DNA from: Lepidostoma basale
Taxonomy: Eukaryota > Arthropoda > Insecta > Trichoptera > Lepidostomatidae
Assembly (NCBI GenBank): GCA_022606425.2
Contig: JAHDVF020000418.1
Location: 806,001 to 870,000 of the forward strand
DNA: 64,000 bases
Reading direction: 5' to 3'
Of this stretch, positions 30,811 through 41,734 are shown piece after piece (positions within the stretch are counted from its first letter, which is position 1; every line of letters starts with the position of its first letter). Under the pieces are notes generated by a model. That model saw only the letters and a program-made list of their open reading frames with translations, was not told the origin of the DNA and searched no databases. Made by a program: the position numbers and the translations under genes.

Positions 30811-30924
30811 ATGTTGCTATAAGATGAGATGTATTAAATAGAAATGCCCCAGATGTTCTTTCACGTGTTTATTAATATCCGTAGAAGTTTTAAAGTATCA
30901 TCTCTATTATAAATAATAATAATA

Positions 30925-31197
30925 AAAGAACTCGGTGCACTTAAAGTAGTCATCGCAAATAAAAGCCTATCCAAAAAAGCTAAAATGGTAGTTCACAATG
31001 GTGTTCTTGTACCGACCCTTATGTATAGCAGTGAAGCATGGAATTTGCAAAAAAAGATGAAATGATACTTAGACGAATGTGTGGAAAATCTGTGAAGAAA
31101 CCATTAGAAGTTAATGCAGTGCGAATTAAAGTGTTATGAAAAAAATAATGAAATGATCATTAAGGTGGTTTGGACACGTGGAAAGAATTAATGGAAA
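30925..31197 (+). mobile_element. RTE-1 subfamily B, 5' half of a copy split by a chimeric element
   Basis: Words for LGALKVVIANKSLSKKAKMV, VLVPTLMYSSEAWNLQ and MKKIMK end at GAAAGAATTAATGGAAAA. The target-site duplication is AATTAATGGAAAA here and AATTAATGAGAAAA at 31834-31847, where the coding sequence resumes (MRKELxKMYVNDIN). Confidence 0.8.
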
Positions 31198-31833
31198 AAC
31201 TAACTAACTAACTAACTAGCCATCACACAATATACCCTAAAGGGTAGGCAGAAAAAATGGACTGTCACACTTTAACAGATGCAGCACTCCATCCTTCTCT
31301 TTTCGTCCCGCGGGAGACGCGGTGTGATGGATTGCGAACCTCATCGCCACCAATAGGCATCTCTCGCGCACAATTCGATCGTTCAACATCCACAAAATAA
31401 ATCTAAAACCAATTATAATATAAACTACAATGATATGAAATAAAATAACAAAATATAAATAATTTAACACAAAATGTTCTTTTTAGATGGTGCACGTATT
31501 GTCTATTTAATTTATGTTTCACGTATTCACCGTTTTTTTCAAATTAGCAGTCAAAATTAGCAAATTAGCAATCAAATTGAAGAAATTATTCAATTTGTCA
31601 ATGGAACAAACGAAAAAATTTATTTTTCACCTGTCAAAATTTTTATATATAAACGAAAAAACTTGCATAATTTTAACATCAAAACAGTACAAACTTATTA
31701 CGTGTCACAATTAACTATTATAATGGCAATAATCAAATTGACCAAAACAATTCACATTTACCAAATATCTCCAAATTTACGGGAGCGCCACATGAACCAA
31801 ACCAAATTTTCCAAATTAGAACCAAAATGAAGT
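31198..31833 (-). mobile_element. Chimeric non-autonomous element, copy 3, full insertion
   Basis: A 636-bp insertion bounded by a 13-14 bp duplication. Minus orientation: 5' end at 31833 (TTCATTTTGGTTC), the body shared with copies 1 and 2, a GC-rich patch at 31270-31380, then the RTE-1 3' end and (TTAG)n at 31198-31215. This copy fixes both boundaries of the family and shows that the chimera moves as one unit. Confidence 0.88.
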
Positions 31834-32025
31834 AATTAATGAGAAAAGAATTGTAAAAAATGTATGTTAATGATATAAACATAAAAATAAACAGAGGAAT
31901 ACAGAGGAAAACGTGGCATGATAAAATCAATCAAATATTAAATGTGAAAAAAGAGCAGTGTGGCGGTTCTTTGTTTCTGCCTACCTCTTCGGAGAGACTG
32001 CGTGATGTTTAGTTAGTTACTTACA
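31834..32025 (+). mobile_element. RTE-1 subfamily B, 3' half of the split copy
   Basis: Continues from the duplication through YVNDIN.K.NRG, AAACGTGGCATGATAAAATC and TGTGGCGGTTC to a TTCG-type hairpin, GACTGCGTGATG and a TTAG tail at 32008-32022. Confidence 0.75.
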
Positions 32026-32208
32026 TATAATAAAAAAATCTGTTTGTTTATTTTATTCAATACATTGTCTACTTAACGCTGTTATGGTTTGGCTTCTAAC
32101 TATCTCGACGCGTAAAAGGCTTAAATGTCTATGGCATAGATACGTGACACACAGAAACGCGATATAGACAACGCAAATCTAAAATATTGTCACTGTTACC
32201 ACCGGCTG

Positions 32209-32854
32209 GTGTTAAAAGCCGTGCAACACTGTTTTAAACAAGCTCTCCACATCGGTCTCCACCGGCGGTTTAAAACTGTGTGGACACTTATTTGTACCAA
32301 AATTTGTGGACGGACGCGCATAGTATGCGTGTGGATCCACAGTTGTAAACACGCATTCCACAGTTAGCGCTCCACATTCCACCAGTCAAGGTCAGTTGCA
32401 TAGCGGCATCGGTGGAGTGCGGATGTATGAACGAAAATGGTGTCTACGTGAGAAAAAGAAGTGAAGATTCATTAAATTTACATTACTAAGTTTTATTCTT
32501 TCCTTAAGCCAAGGCTTCATCCATATTCTTTTCATTTTATTCTTTTTTCTCCTCACTTGCGCACACAAGTGCTAATACCACGCCAACTTTTTGAAGTTTA
32601 TATAGGTAAGGAGCCATATCGCAATGCGTGCTTCCGAACAAAGAGTCGACAACACACTGAGGTGGGAGCCATGTTTTAAATATTGTGGAAGCCACACCAA
32701 CCGTGGGCTCCACATCGCCCCACAAAGGTGACCCCTGTGGAGAGCTTTTTTAAAACAGTATGTGGACGCTACACCAACCGTGGGCTCCACAGCTCTCCAC
32801 CAAGGTCACCCCTTTGGAAAGCTTGTTTCAAACAGTGTGGCACGGCCTAAACAC
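32209..32854. mobile_element. Non-autonomous DNA element with complex terminal repeats
   Basis: The ends GTGTTAAAAGCCGTGCAACA and (inverted right end) GTGTTTAGGCCGTGCCACAC are followed in both by CTGTTT.AAACAAGCT. The right end holds two tandem 77-bp units (CACCAACCGTGGGCTCCAC at 32694 and 32771). The motif GCTCTCCAC recurs at both ends. No transposase and no clear target duplication; superfamily unknown, with hAT- or P-like possible. Confidence 0.65.
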
Positions 32855-32859
32855 GAAAA

Positions 32860-33445
32860 TTGTGGTTTAGGGAATAAATGGGCGTAGACTTCCCTCTTAC
32901 TAAGCTAGTCTATTCCCAGCCATCTATTACGCAGTAAGTACTAACTGCTCGAAGACTCGGAGAGCACTCTCAGTACTTCAGGAGATTATTATTTCTCGGA
33001 AGATATAAAGAAAAAAAAATGTGTACAGCTGACTCCGATAAAGCTTTTAAAGCTCTTAAAGGCTTATTTTGAGAAATCTTGCATAACGCAAAATTTCGAC
33101 AACAGCCTAATAATTCATTTTAATGTGAATTTCGTGTGAAATCTCGACATTTACGATGTCAAATATTACTTTCTCTACTTAATGAAATTTTTAAAAAGAT
33201 TTTCCGAGTGTCCTTTTCGTTTAAGTGCCTTCTGAAGTATCATTTGATCCGAATCGATACTCTTTTAACTGCGCATTGACTTTTAATTTATTTGAATTCA
33301 TTCTATTATTTCATTACATTTGGAGATTATTTTATTTATAATTTTTGTATACATCATGTTATTGAGCCCAATTACAATTACAGTTTTCACATATCCATAT
33401 AATACAAATGATTAAAATGAATCTATAAATTGGAATGATCGGACC
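32860..33445. other. Unassigned sequence
   Basis: No repeat or coding content recognised. Confidence 0.45.
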
Positions 33446-33449
33446 GTCT

Positions 33450-33845
33450 TCTTCTTAGTCGTATTTCTCATGATTGAGGGTCGTGTCCATCCTGTAAACT
33501 ATAGACCATCGCACGCCATGCGCTCCTGTCCGTCAGTCTTCAGACTGCAGCTAACGAGAGACCAGTCAGACCCCTGATTTGACCGGACCACCGACCCTTT
33601 GCCCATGATGATTGGCTTTTCAAGGTTGTCCTGATCTCTCCGGGCTATGTGTCCATAACATTTCAGCACTCTCTAAGAGCACATCCGCGAGAGTCTTGCC
33701 TTGATACCCAGCTGGTCAATGATTGACTGGTTTGTTATTCTTGTCGTCCAGGGTATACGCAGCATTCGTCGCCAGCACCACATCTCGAAAGCATCAATTT
33801 TGTACCTATCTAATGTTTGCATAGAATGAACCTATACGATCCTTA
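33450..33845 (-). pseudogene. RTE-6-like LINE C-terminal fragment
   Basis: Minus-strand codons read YKIDAFEMWCWRRMLRIPWT, TRITNQSIIDQLGIK and CYGHIARRDQDNLEK, then a decayed C-terminus and AAGAAG near 33450. The FEMW..RR(M/L)LR(I/V) block is the RTE C-terminal hallmark. Stops and frameshifts interrupt it. Confidence 0.7.
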
Positions 33846-33849
33846 AAGG

Positions 33850-35160
33850 ACCCATAGGGCATTTAGAAAACGTCCACATTGACTGACACCTCATTTAAGA
33901 GCACCATATTCCGAGTCATGGCATGCTGCACCATGAAATTAGTTTTGCCATGCGGTATGCACAGTAAATCGTATCTTCTAGCCCGAGCATACCTGTTTGG
34001 TGCATTGAAACACTCCAATAGGTGGCCTATCAATGAGTTTACGGAGAATTTTAAGTCCTTAGATCATAAATGTACCTTTCCAATGTGGATATATTTTTCT
34101 ATCAAAACCACACAAGAAGTTGGAGAAAATTAAGAAAAGAGAAGAGGAGAAGAGATGATAGGAGGGAACATCAGGAGACTGTGGGGGTTCCACTGCCAAC
34201 ATCTTCCCCTGCTCAAGATGTCCCACATTGTGTGGGTCCAAGATTGAAATTTATAGCCATATGAGATACAACTTCTTCAGATACAAGGGACAGCCGATGA
34301 CATATTACGATCATGGAAAAAGCAGGTTTCTCTATCTTCGTTAGTTTTCAAGTGAAGGGTCTTTACTTTTATACGTAAATCCTAACACGTAAGAAGTGTC
34401 CCAAGCCCTTAATTTTCATCTAATTTACCGGTTAATTAGTTGTGCTTATTTATTTATAATTCTCATCTTCTTTTGCTAGGTGTTTTAAGCATTTTAAGAG
34501 TAATATCTCTGCCTCAGTTTCCCGAGAGAGCGTCTTGATAAGTAAAGTGGAAAATAAAGTACCAACAGGAAATCGACCCCCAAGAAGATTACCCAAAAAT
34601 TGGAAAGACAGTTAGACATCTACATCCCAGGAACAGGCTCCGAGAAATATTAGGACGTAGTCTTAAATAAATTAAATGAATAAGAAAAATAAACTTTCTG
34701 CATATTGTTGATGTGGTTCTTCCTAGCGAAAGCGAGAGTTCATAGATAAATACAATAACATATTGACTTAAACTGTTGTGTCACACCATAAACTCAACCA
34801 CCGCCCAGATTCAGATCGAAATCGAGCGATCACCGTTACGACACGTAGCTTTGCATCACATGGCTCCATAATATTGTGACACTAACGATGCAAAATGTAT
34901 GGTTCTGATACCATTGTGACACGTCACGACACACCACAGCACGAGTGTGTTTCTGCCTTAATACATGGAAAATTTAGAAACAAAATAGTTAATTTTTCTG
35001 TTTTTGTTTTAATGTATACAAATACTTGTAGACAAATACTGGATTTGTCAACATTTGTATACATTAAAAAAAAAATGTTGTTTAAAAACTCGCTAAAGTT
35101 AAAAGCATATAAAAATTGGAGATTTTTCTCCAGGCGTTGTCTAGTAATGTGTGATAATTG
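33850..35160. other. Unassigned sequence
   Basis: No gene or repeat family identified. An 84-codon open stretch at 33879 has no recognisable motif and is probably chance. Confidence 0.45.
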
Positions 35161-35165
35161 AGTTG

Positions 35166-35437
35166 ATAGCTTTTCACATCACATTAATAAAGATTTTCTG
35201 CTTAATGCTTACATCTAGTCTCAATAGATGGCGCTAGTGTAGATTGAACTAAAATATGTGAAATGTTTCTCAACATGTTGCATATATACAACTTTCAAAA
35301 ATAATTGTCGGACGTGGTGTTCGTAAAAAGGTTGGAATGGAGAATGTTGTATTTCATAAAGCGATTGCTTCATCCAACCAATGATAGGTCATAAGTCTTC
35401 GTCTCTATTGAGATACAATTAATTCTTAAAATAGCCA
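35166..35437 (+). repeat. Unclassified dispersed repeat X, copy 3
   Basis: Aligns with 18386-18697: AGCTTTTCACATCAC, TTTTCTGCTTAATGCTTA, AGATGGCGCTAGTGTAG, GGTCATAAGTC and TTGAGATACAATTAATTC. Confidence 0.65.
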
Positions 35438-35449
35438 ATGAGAAATGTT

Positions 35450-36400
35450 ATCAAATGTAAGCACCACGGATTAGTTCAATTCTTGCTCTGTCTCTTTCTT
35501 TCTGTCACTTTGTTTGTTAACGATCGTTTCCAAATTCATTATTTAGAATATAATATTTTCCCCATGTTGTGGCAAAATGTTGAAATGTGTTTTTTATGGA
35601 CGTAATAGTCCTTTGCCTCACATTATTTCAAGCCTTTCAGAAGCGCGTGGAAAGGTTATAAAAAAGTATTTTTCTCTCGATTTGCGGAACAATTAAATCT
35701 TATACAATAGCTGACGTTTCAGCAATTTTCTACGTTAATTATACCTTCGGTAAATGGTTCTTTTATCACAAAATTTTTTGTTAAACATCACTTAAGGTTC
35801 CAAATTGTTTTTTTCTTCATATTTTAATCGTTTAAGTACCGTGATGTTTTAAGCTTAGGAATACTCACATACCGCATATTTTAAATTATTACAAAAATAG
35901 GGCTAATGGATTTTATGCATTATGTTTAAAATTTACATGTAAAATGATATATCAAGTTTAAATTTTTCAAGTTGCACTATCGAAATTTCGTGTATTTGAT
36001 TTTTCTTTCAGGGTTGTCACAAGCATAAATTAATATATTTTTTTATAAAAAAAATATTTATTGAAAGCAAACATTAAAAAATCAAAGTATGTTGTTTCAG
36101 TTCTTGTCTATTATCACTTGAAATTTAATTCTTTCAAGTGATATCCTTTTGATCGTTTATATCAATCTCACCATAAGTGGTAACCCTAGTCCTCGACTTC
36201 TACAAAAATCCCTTTTTCAATAAGATCGACCAACGTCAGCAGGTTCATTTTTCTTGCAGAGATAGTGTAAACACACAAAAAATTGTTCAAATTCCCACTG
36301 GGAGTGAAGTAAGTGGCCTTATGGTATTGATGGTGCGCCTACGTAGCGACCACCCGTGGCCTTACGGTATTGAAGTGGTTAATATACTCGTAATATGATC
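35450..36400. other. Unassigned sequence
   Basis: No coding or repeat signal recognised. Confidence 0.45.
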
Positions 36401-36404
36401 GTAA

Positions 36405-36600
36405 TCGTTTTACGTGGCAGAGTGGCAACAGCTATAAAACACTGCCACACCGAAGGTGTGAAATGTGTCGATGGCGAATGTCCCGGATTCGATTCTCGGC
36501 GAAGAAAGTATGAAAAAAAATCACGTCTAAAATCAGTCTTTCGTCAGGTAGAAATCGCGTTACAATAAAAATGGCGACACTATCCATCACATGTTATAAG
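36405..36600 (+). repeat. tRNA-derived SINE-1
   Basis: Diverged copy: ACGTGGCAGAGTGGCAACAG (box A region), CCCGGATTCGATTCTCGGCG (box B), CAGGTAGAAATCGCGTTACAA and AAAATGGCGACAC. An extra 20-30 bp lies between the two boxes. Confidence 0.65.
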
Positions 36601-36624
36601 AATCTAAAGCAAAAAGTTGTATTC

Positions 36625-37190
36625 AGTCTTCTTCTTCTTCACTCTTGGTACTCAGGAGTCTGTTATTTCAGGCGGGTCCTCTTGAGACGCTGAACTCCAG
36701 CTCTCTCTCCACTGTTTCGGGGGTCGTCCTGGTCGGCTTTGTCCGTTTGGCGTTCCATGGAGAGCTATGTATGGTATTCTATTTGAGCTCATTCTTTCTA
36801 CATGTTGATGCCAGTATCGCCGCCTTTGACGTCCCCATCTGACCACATCTTCAACCTCGCAGATTTCTCGGATTGCATTCCGTATTCCTAACTCGAACAC
36901 GTAGGGTTTTGCCAGCTATAGCGCGGCGTGTTTTCATCTCGGTTGTCCTGAGCATGCTCTTTGTCTTGAAAGTGTCTGCCCTCGATTCAATGCCATATGT
37001 GAGGATTGGTCGCACACAGGTCTTATAAATGCGCACCTTGCTGTCAGTCCTCATGTCCTTGTTTCTCCATATGACATCTTTCAGGCAGCCTGCAACCGCT
37101 GCAGCCTTATCTATCTGTGACCATACTTCTCTGGGGAGGTCATTAGAGCTGGTTACTTTGCTTCCGAGATATCTGAATTTTTATTCAGTA
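36625..37190 (-). pseudogene. RTE-2 LINE C-terminal region
   Basis: Minus strand in two frames: MRTDSKVRIYKTCVRPILTY, TKSMLRTTEMKTRRAIAGKT, then RNAIREICEVEDVVRWGRQR, RRRYWHQHVERMSSNRIPY and PGRPPKQWRESWSSASQED. It ends in AAGAAGAAGAAG at about 36628-36640. One frameshift separates the two parts at about 36890. Close kin of 60290-60950. Confidence 0.82.
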
Positions 37191-37291
37191 ATTGGGTTAA
37201 AATAATCTCTTGTATTAAACAAATGTTGAAGGCAACGGAAGATTTCCATATTAAAAAAAGCCCAAATGGCATCTCAAGAATCAGCTAAGTT

Positions 37292-37742
37292 GTTGCTGGG
37301 TATGCTAGTCTACCAATTATTGAAAATAAGGCGAACTATCCATTTGAGTATCTATTTTTTTTCAACTGATTCGTGATTAAATACAAAACTCATATATTTT
37401 GAATGATTGACATTGTTTGTCCCTGAGAATTATCTGCGACAACGGCAACATAGATTATTTCACCTGCCACTATGTAGAACCAATCTACCTTAGGTAATGC
37501 CTGTGCGCAGGGCAACTTTACTTCTAAATCGCATCGCTTCGGATGTGGACCCCTCAAAAAGCAGATATTTCTTATATAATATTTGCTTTTATTGTTTTTC
37601 TAATTGTACTACATTGTTTCTTACTATATTGTTTTTTTAAATTGTTTTAATATTTTTTATTTGTACCATAATCATAAACGCATTGGGAAATGTCTGAAAT
37701 GTGAATGATTTTTTAAAATAAATTGAATTGAATTGAATAATA
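37292..37742 (+). mobile_element. Jockey-type LINE 3' end
   Basis: LLGMLVYQLLKIRRTIHLSI, YFFQLIRD and IICDNGNIDYFTCHYVEPIY in disrupted frames parallel the C-terminus of the jockey ORF. The 3' UTR ends in AAATTGAATTGAATTGAATA, a (GAATT)n tail. Confidence 0.7.
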
Positions 37743-37744
37743 AC

Positions 37745-38230
37745 GATTATACGAGTATGTAATACATTTGATTTCATTTCCAATAAAATGGTTTTAATTT
37801 AAAATTTCAGAATATATTTTCTGGGGATTCAACAATATTTCCTTTCATTAAACTTCAAAATAAACAAAATCCATTCAACCGAAGGCTGTTGTGGTAATAT
37901 TTGACGTAGGCACGGTTCACGTTTGAGGGCATAATCTGATTATATAGGTAATAAATATTTTCCTCTTGAGCGTAGATCGGTGGGGCGTATAATGACTCCA
38001 TAGATAGCTGCTTTCTTACATAGAACGGCATCTCGGTAACGGAAAAAAACTTAAAGATAGACGCGTACCTAACGAAAGTATTTGTTTAATGATTTATGGT
38101 GTACACACGTATCTCGTTTCTCCTTCCTGAAATCTATTCCTGAGTTTTACAAGGCATACTTTTCACCCGCTTTTAGATTAAAAAATGGAAAATATACAAT
38201 GCTATAAAAATTGCTATAATTCAAAAATGA
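37745..38230. other. Unassigned sequence
   Basis: One TACGAGTA at 37754 and no other feature. Confidence 0.4.
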
Positions 38231-38231
38231 T

Positions 38232-38577
38232 ATATTAGAAGACAGAAGAATAAATTTAGTAGATATTAGATCTCTTAGACAAATGTGTGGAATATCTGTA
38301 TATGATAGAGTATCAAATGCAAATATAAGAAGGGAATGCAGTGCCAATAAAAGTGTTATGAACAAAATAATAAAAGATTATTAAGAAAGTTTGAACACTT
38401 GGAAGAATGAATGAAGATAGAATGGTAAATGAAGTGTATTTAAATCACATAAATGGAACTAGAAATAGAGGAAGACCAAAAAAACGTGGTACTATCAAAT
38501 AAATCAAATATTAAACGTCAGGTAAGGAGTCAGAGAAATCGACGTGGGTGGATGACACGGTGTATGATTGTTGAGGA
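38232..38577 (+). mobile_element. RTE-1 subfamily B fragment
   Basis: From VDIRSLRQMCGISVYDRVSN (frames mixed) through NGTRNRGRPKKRGTI to CMIVEDI at 38577. It lacks the 3' hairpin and directly abuts the palm region of a subfamily C copy. Confidence 0.75.
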
Positions 38578-39425
38578 TATATAGAGGCGTAAACGCTGGT
38601 GCGAAAATGAACGATATGTTCATCAGCTGTTTGCTATATGCAGACGACGCTGTTTTAATCGCTGACAGCATGTATGATCTACAAGTTCTCTTAACAAGAA
38701 TGTACGAAGTATGCAGTAAGTGTGACCTTGTGATGAACGTGTCAAAATCTTTTATTATGGTATTTAAAATGTATAAATGTATGACGGATTGTCACGTAAG
38801 TAAGAACGGTAAGAAATTAGAGCAATTTACCGAGTTTATTTATCTTACAAAGTTTTTACAAAATATGGTGCATAAATGGTGCACTCAAAGTCATTACCGC
38901 AAATATAAATAAATTTACTGAAGCAAAGATGGCAGTGCGCAATGGAGTTTTAGTGCCGACCCTAATGTGTAGAAGTGAAGCTTGAAATTGGCAAAAGAAG
39001 GAAGAAAGTATAAAAAAATGACGTATTATAGAATTGAGGTTACTTATAAGAATGTGCGGAAAACCAATGTATGATAGAATATCTAATGATGAAGTAAGAA
39101 AGGAATGCAAGGCGGATGATTGCGTGATAAATAAAACTTATAAAGGGTCACTAATATCGTTTGGACATATGAAACGAACGGATGAGGGAAGAATGGTTAA
39201 AAAAAATTATAAACAAGTAGTGTTAATGGAAAAAAAAGTCGTGGAAGGTCAATGAAGACATGGCATGACCAAATTAACCAAATACAGAAAGACGGCCATG
39301 TTCGAAGTAGGAAGATCGACGAGTGTGCATCTCACGATGTGTGAACGTACAAGAAGCGCGTAGAACAATTTGGCGATCCATTCTCTCTGTCTACCCTTCC
39401 GGCGAAACGGCGTGATGGTTAGTTA
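38578..39425 (+). mobile_element. RTE-1 subfamily C fragment with 3' end
   Basis: Starts GVNAGAKMNDMFISCLLYAD (YADD, RT catalytic motif), then LQVLLTRMYEVC, VMNVSKS, NGALKVITAN, MAVRNGVLVPTL, EVRKECKADDCVINK and GRPMKTWHDQINQI. The 3' end has a TTCCGG-loop hairpin, AAACGGCGTGATGG and TTAG tail at 39418-39428. Several stops. A subfamily A-type AAAC with a TTAG tail makes it an exception to the tail rule. Confidence 0.8.
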
Positions 39426-39429
39426 ATAA

Positions 39430-39595
39430 CTTTCATTCGCTCTACTTTCCTTCCTGGTATCATCATTTAAAATTCGGATTTAAATCAATTTATCACACAT
39501 ACATCTTTATACTTAATGTATCATCTTTATCGCATTTATTCTGCTCTCATCTCTTTTTTGCTAGTTCCATGATTCGCTTCCATAAATTAGGGTTG
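39430..39595 (-). mobile_element. RTE-1 fragment
   Basis: The minus strand carries the NLWKRIMELAKKR.ES-like and IRINAIKMI-like region (CATTTATTCTGCTCTCATC; TCCATGATTCGCTTCCATA). The 3' part is missing. Confidence 0.6.
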
Positions 39596-39599
39596 AAAC

Positions 39600-40070
39600 T
39601 ATGATAGTTAGTTCGTTATATAAAAATATGCGTACGCTTAAATTTCACGTTCACGTGATATACGCAGAGTGTTTCGTCTCGCCGAGACCCAATTTACATG
39701 TCCTTTTCCCTTCATGACCACGTGACTGTCCCTTCTGTCCTACGGTACTCAGTTCTCCAGGCCTCCGGCCCGCAGATAAAGGGTTTATGAGCGTGACGGA
39801 TTCCTTATAAACTTTTTTTTAAATAGCATTGCGGGATTTGGGTCACAAAGAATGTACGTGTCCTGTGTTCAAATATTTGCTTTTCAAAAATATGACCTCT
39901 AAGTTTTACTCTTTTTGATATCGTACATAATATATGTATTGTATTATATGATAGTGGTTGTAAAGATAGCACTTGTGTTTCTGGATTTAACGCTTATAAC
40001 GTTATTCCACAAACATCGTGGGGTAAAAACCCTTCGCTTCTGATACAAGATATTCTTTTAAAAATATTTC
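39600..40070. other. Unassigned sequence
   Basis: No recognised feature. Confidence 0.4.
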
Positions 40071-40077
40071 TTATTAA

Positions 40078-40881
40078 CCTTTAAACGCCAGTACGCCGCG
40101 TGCAATAAAGGTAGCCCACTGCCCAAGCATATTTGTGAAATATTCGCGCGGCTTGCGACCTACGCGTAACTGTTATAAAAATAATTATATCTCTAAAATT
40201 AGTCATTCTATTTAGGTAAAATAAAAAGCATTATGAAAATAAAATACTGTTTATTAGTTACAACTTTCTTTGTAATTTTTCACATTTTACATATTTACAC
40301 ATTAAAGTAAAAATAATAAAAATATAAAAAAATAAAAATATTGAATTCTAACATTCACAACAACAGTGTGATTACGAAGAGTTTTGATGACCTTCGTGTT
40401 AGAGTGGTAAGTGCTTAGACTGCCACACCGAAGGTCCCGGGTCGTTCAACGGTTATTGGTGTCTGGGTTGTCAAAATCTTGTAAATCATTTGTAATATCC
40501 ATTTGGAAAAATCACTAATTTCAGTTTTGAAGTATGGAAATTATAGATTATGAGAGTATGCTTAATATTTTATATGCAATAATAAATAATAATAATAATT
40601 ACAACCGTCCAGTTCAGAAGATGACGAAAAATTTACAGTGGTGAATTTAGATTGTGTGTTTTATTAGGCGGACTGTAATAAAACACAATACATATCCCAA
40701 AATTGGACCTTGTAATGGGACAAAAATATTTATCGGAACCGAAAATAAAATATTGGATCGGTATCTCAAAAGACATTATTTACATAAGCCAATATTTATA
40801 TTTTGAATACTATTGTCATAAACTATTGTAATCCGATAGCGATATCACCGGTCCCGTACGGGACCACTGGGCGCCTAAAGG
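40078..40881. repeat. piggyBac-like MITE with nested SINE-1
   Basis: TTAA at 40074-40077 and 40882-40885 flank inverted ends CCTTTAAACGCCAGT and (inverted) CCTTTAGGCGCCCAGT, the piggyBac arrangement. 804 bp with no transposase. A SINE-1 copy at 40384-40590 interrupts it. A fragment of the same family lies at 13350-13545. Confidence 0.75.
40384..40590 (+). repeat. tRNA-derived SINE-1, nested
   Basis: GATGACCTTCGTGTTAGAGTGG (box A), CCACACCGAAGGTCCCGGG, then diverged sequence including GTGTCTGGGTTGTCAAAA. The box B region is damaged. Confidence 0.65.
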
Positions 40882-40894
40882 TTAACTTTTATAT

Positions 40895-41045
40895 TATTTT
40901 CAGGGTGTCTTAAGGATCTCGTCTGGAAGAACAAGCACATGCGTATCGACAGCAAGGTCAGAATTTATAAGACTTGCGTACGACCTTTTATGATGTACTC
41001 GTATGCTGTAGAGACGCACGAGACAAGATCTTGTCTGTAACAGGA
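40895..41045 (+). mobile_element. RTE-2 internal fragment
   Basis: Encodes GCLKDLVWKNKHMRIDSKVR and IYKTCVRPFM, nearly identical to 60480-60600. It carries an extra TACTCGTA at 40996-41003 where the sister has plain GTAC. Confidence 0.75.
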
Positions 41046-41094
41046 CATAATAAAAATTTGCAAAATACAAAAAAAATAAAGTTATCGTCTAACA

Positions 41095-41627
41095 CAGTGT
41101 TGCCCAAACTCATATGACCCATGGCCCCCCTTTCAGATCAAAAAAAAACCCGGAAATTTAAATTAAATAAAACAGGAAAATATAGTGTACTCAAAGTGTT
41201 ATAAATAATATACGCCGATACCTAAATTGTTGAGTAATTAATATTTATTTAATAATCCTAATGTTAAGACGAACCTGATGTACTTACAATAACGAACCAG
41301 GAGTAAAATCATCAAAAAATATATTCAACTACGAGAATACGAGTATATATATATTTTTTTGAGATTTGAAACATCACAAAATTATAGATGATATTTATTT
41401 TTAAAGTGATTTTATCAAAAACTGTTGGCATGTATAATAACAAATTAGATACGTTTGTACACCGTGTAATGACGAATTTTCAAAATTCTATAAGGTTATA
41501 ATTTTTACCACCTCATGGCCCCCTTTTTGCTTCCTAGGGTTCCGCTACTCCCCCTGAGCCATATTTACCCCCTCAGCTTCCTCCAGGACCCCCTAGAAGG
41601 TCAAGGGGCCCACTTTAGGAACCTTTG
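41095..41627. repeat. hAT-type MITE with 8-bp target duplication
   Basis: Starts CAGTGTTGCCCAAACTC and ends GTGGGCC.. inverse (CCACTTTAGGAACCTTTG). C-rich subterminal stretches (TGACCCATGGCCCCCC; GGGGCCCACTTTAGG) are typical of hAT MITEs. GTCTAACA is duplicated perfectly at 41087-41094 and 41628-41635. 533 bp, non-coding. Confidence 0.75.
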
Positions 41628-41734
41628 GTCTAACAGTCACATTAAGAGAAATCTCTCAAATGAAGAAAAAACCATTTAAAAATAATATAAAAAAAATTAA
41701 CAATTATAGAAAGGACGGAAAACGGATGAACATG

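Noticed and set aside
10538..31215. (TTAG)n and (CTAA)n runs as telomeric repeats
   Set aside because: The insect telomere unit is TTAGG. Here the unit is four bases and always follows the RTE-1 3' hairpin and GTGATGG, so these are LINE tails.
33879..34264. Coding exon at 33879-34133
   Set aside because: Adjacent to an RTE fragment, no recognisable domain, and overlapping frames of similar length on the other strand.
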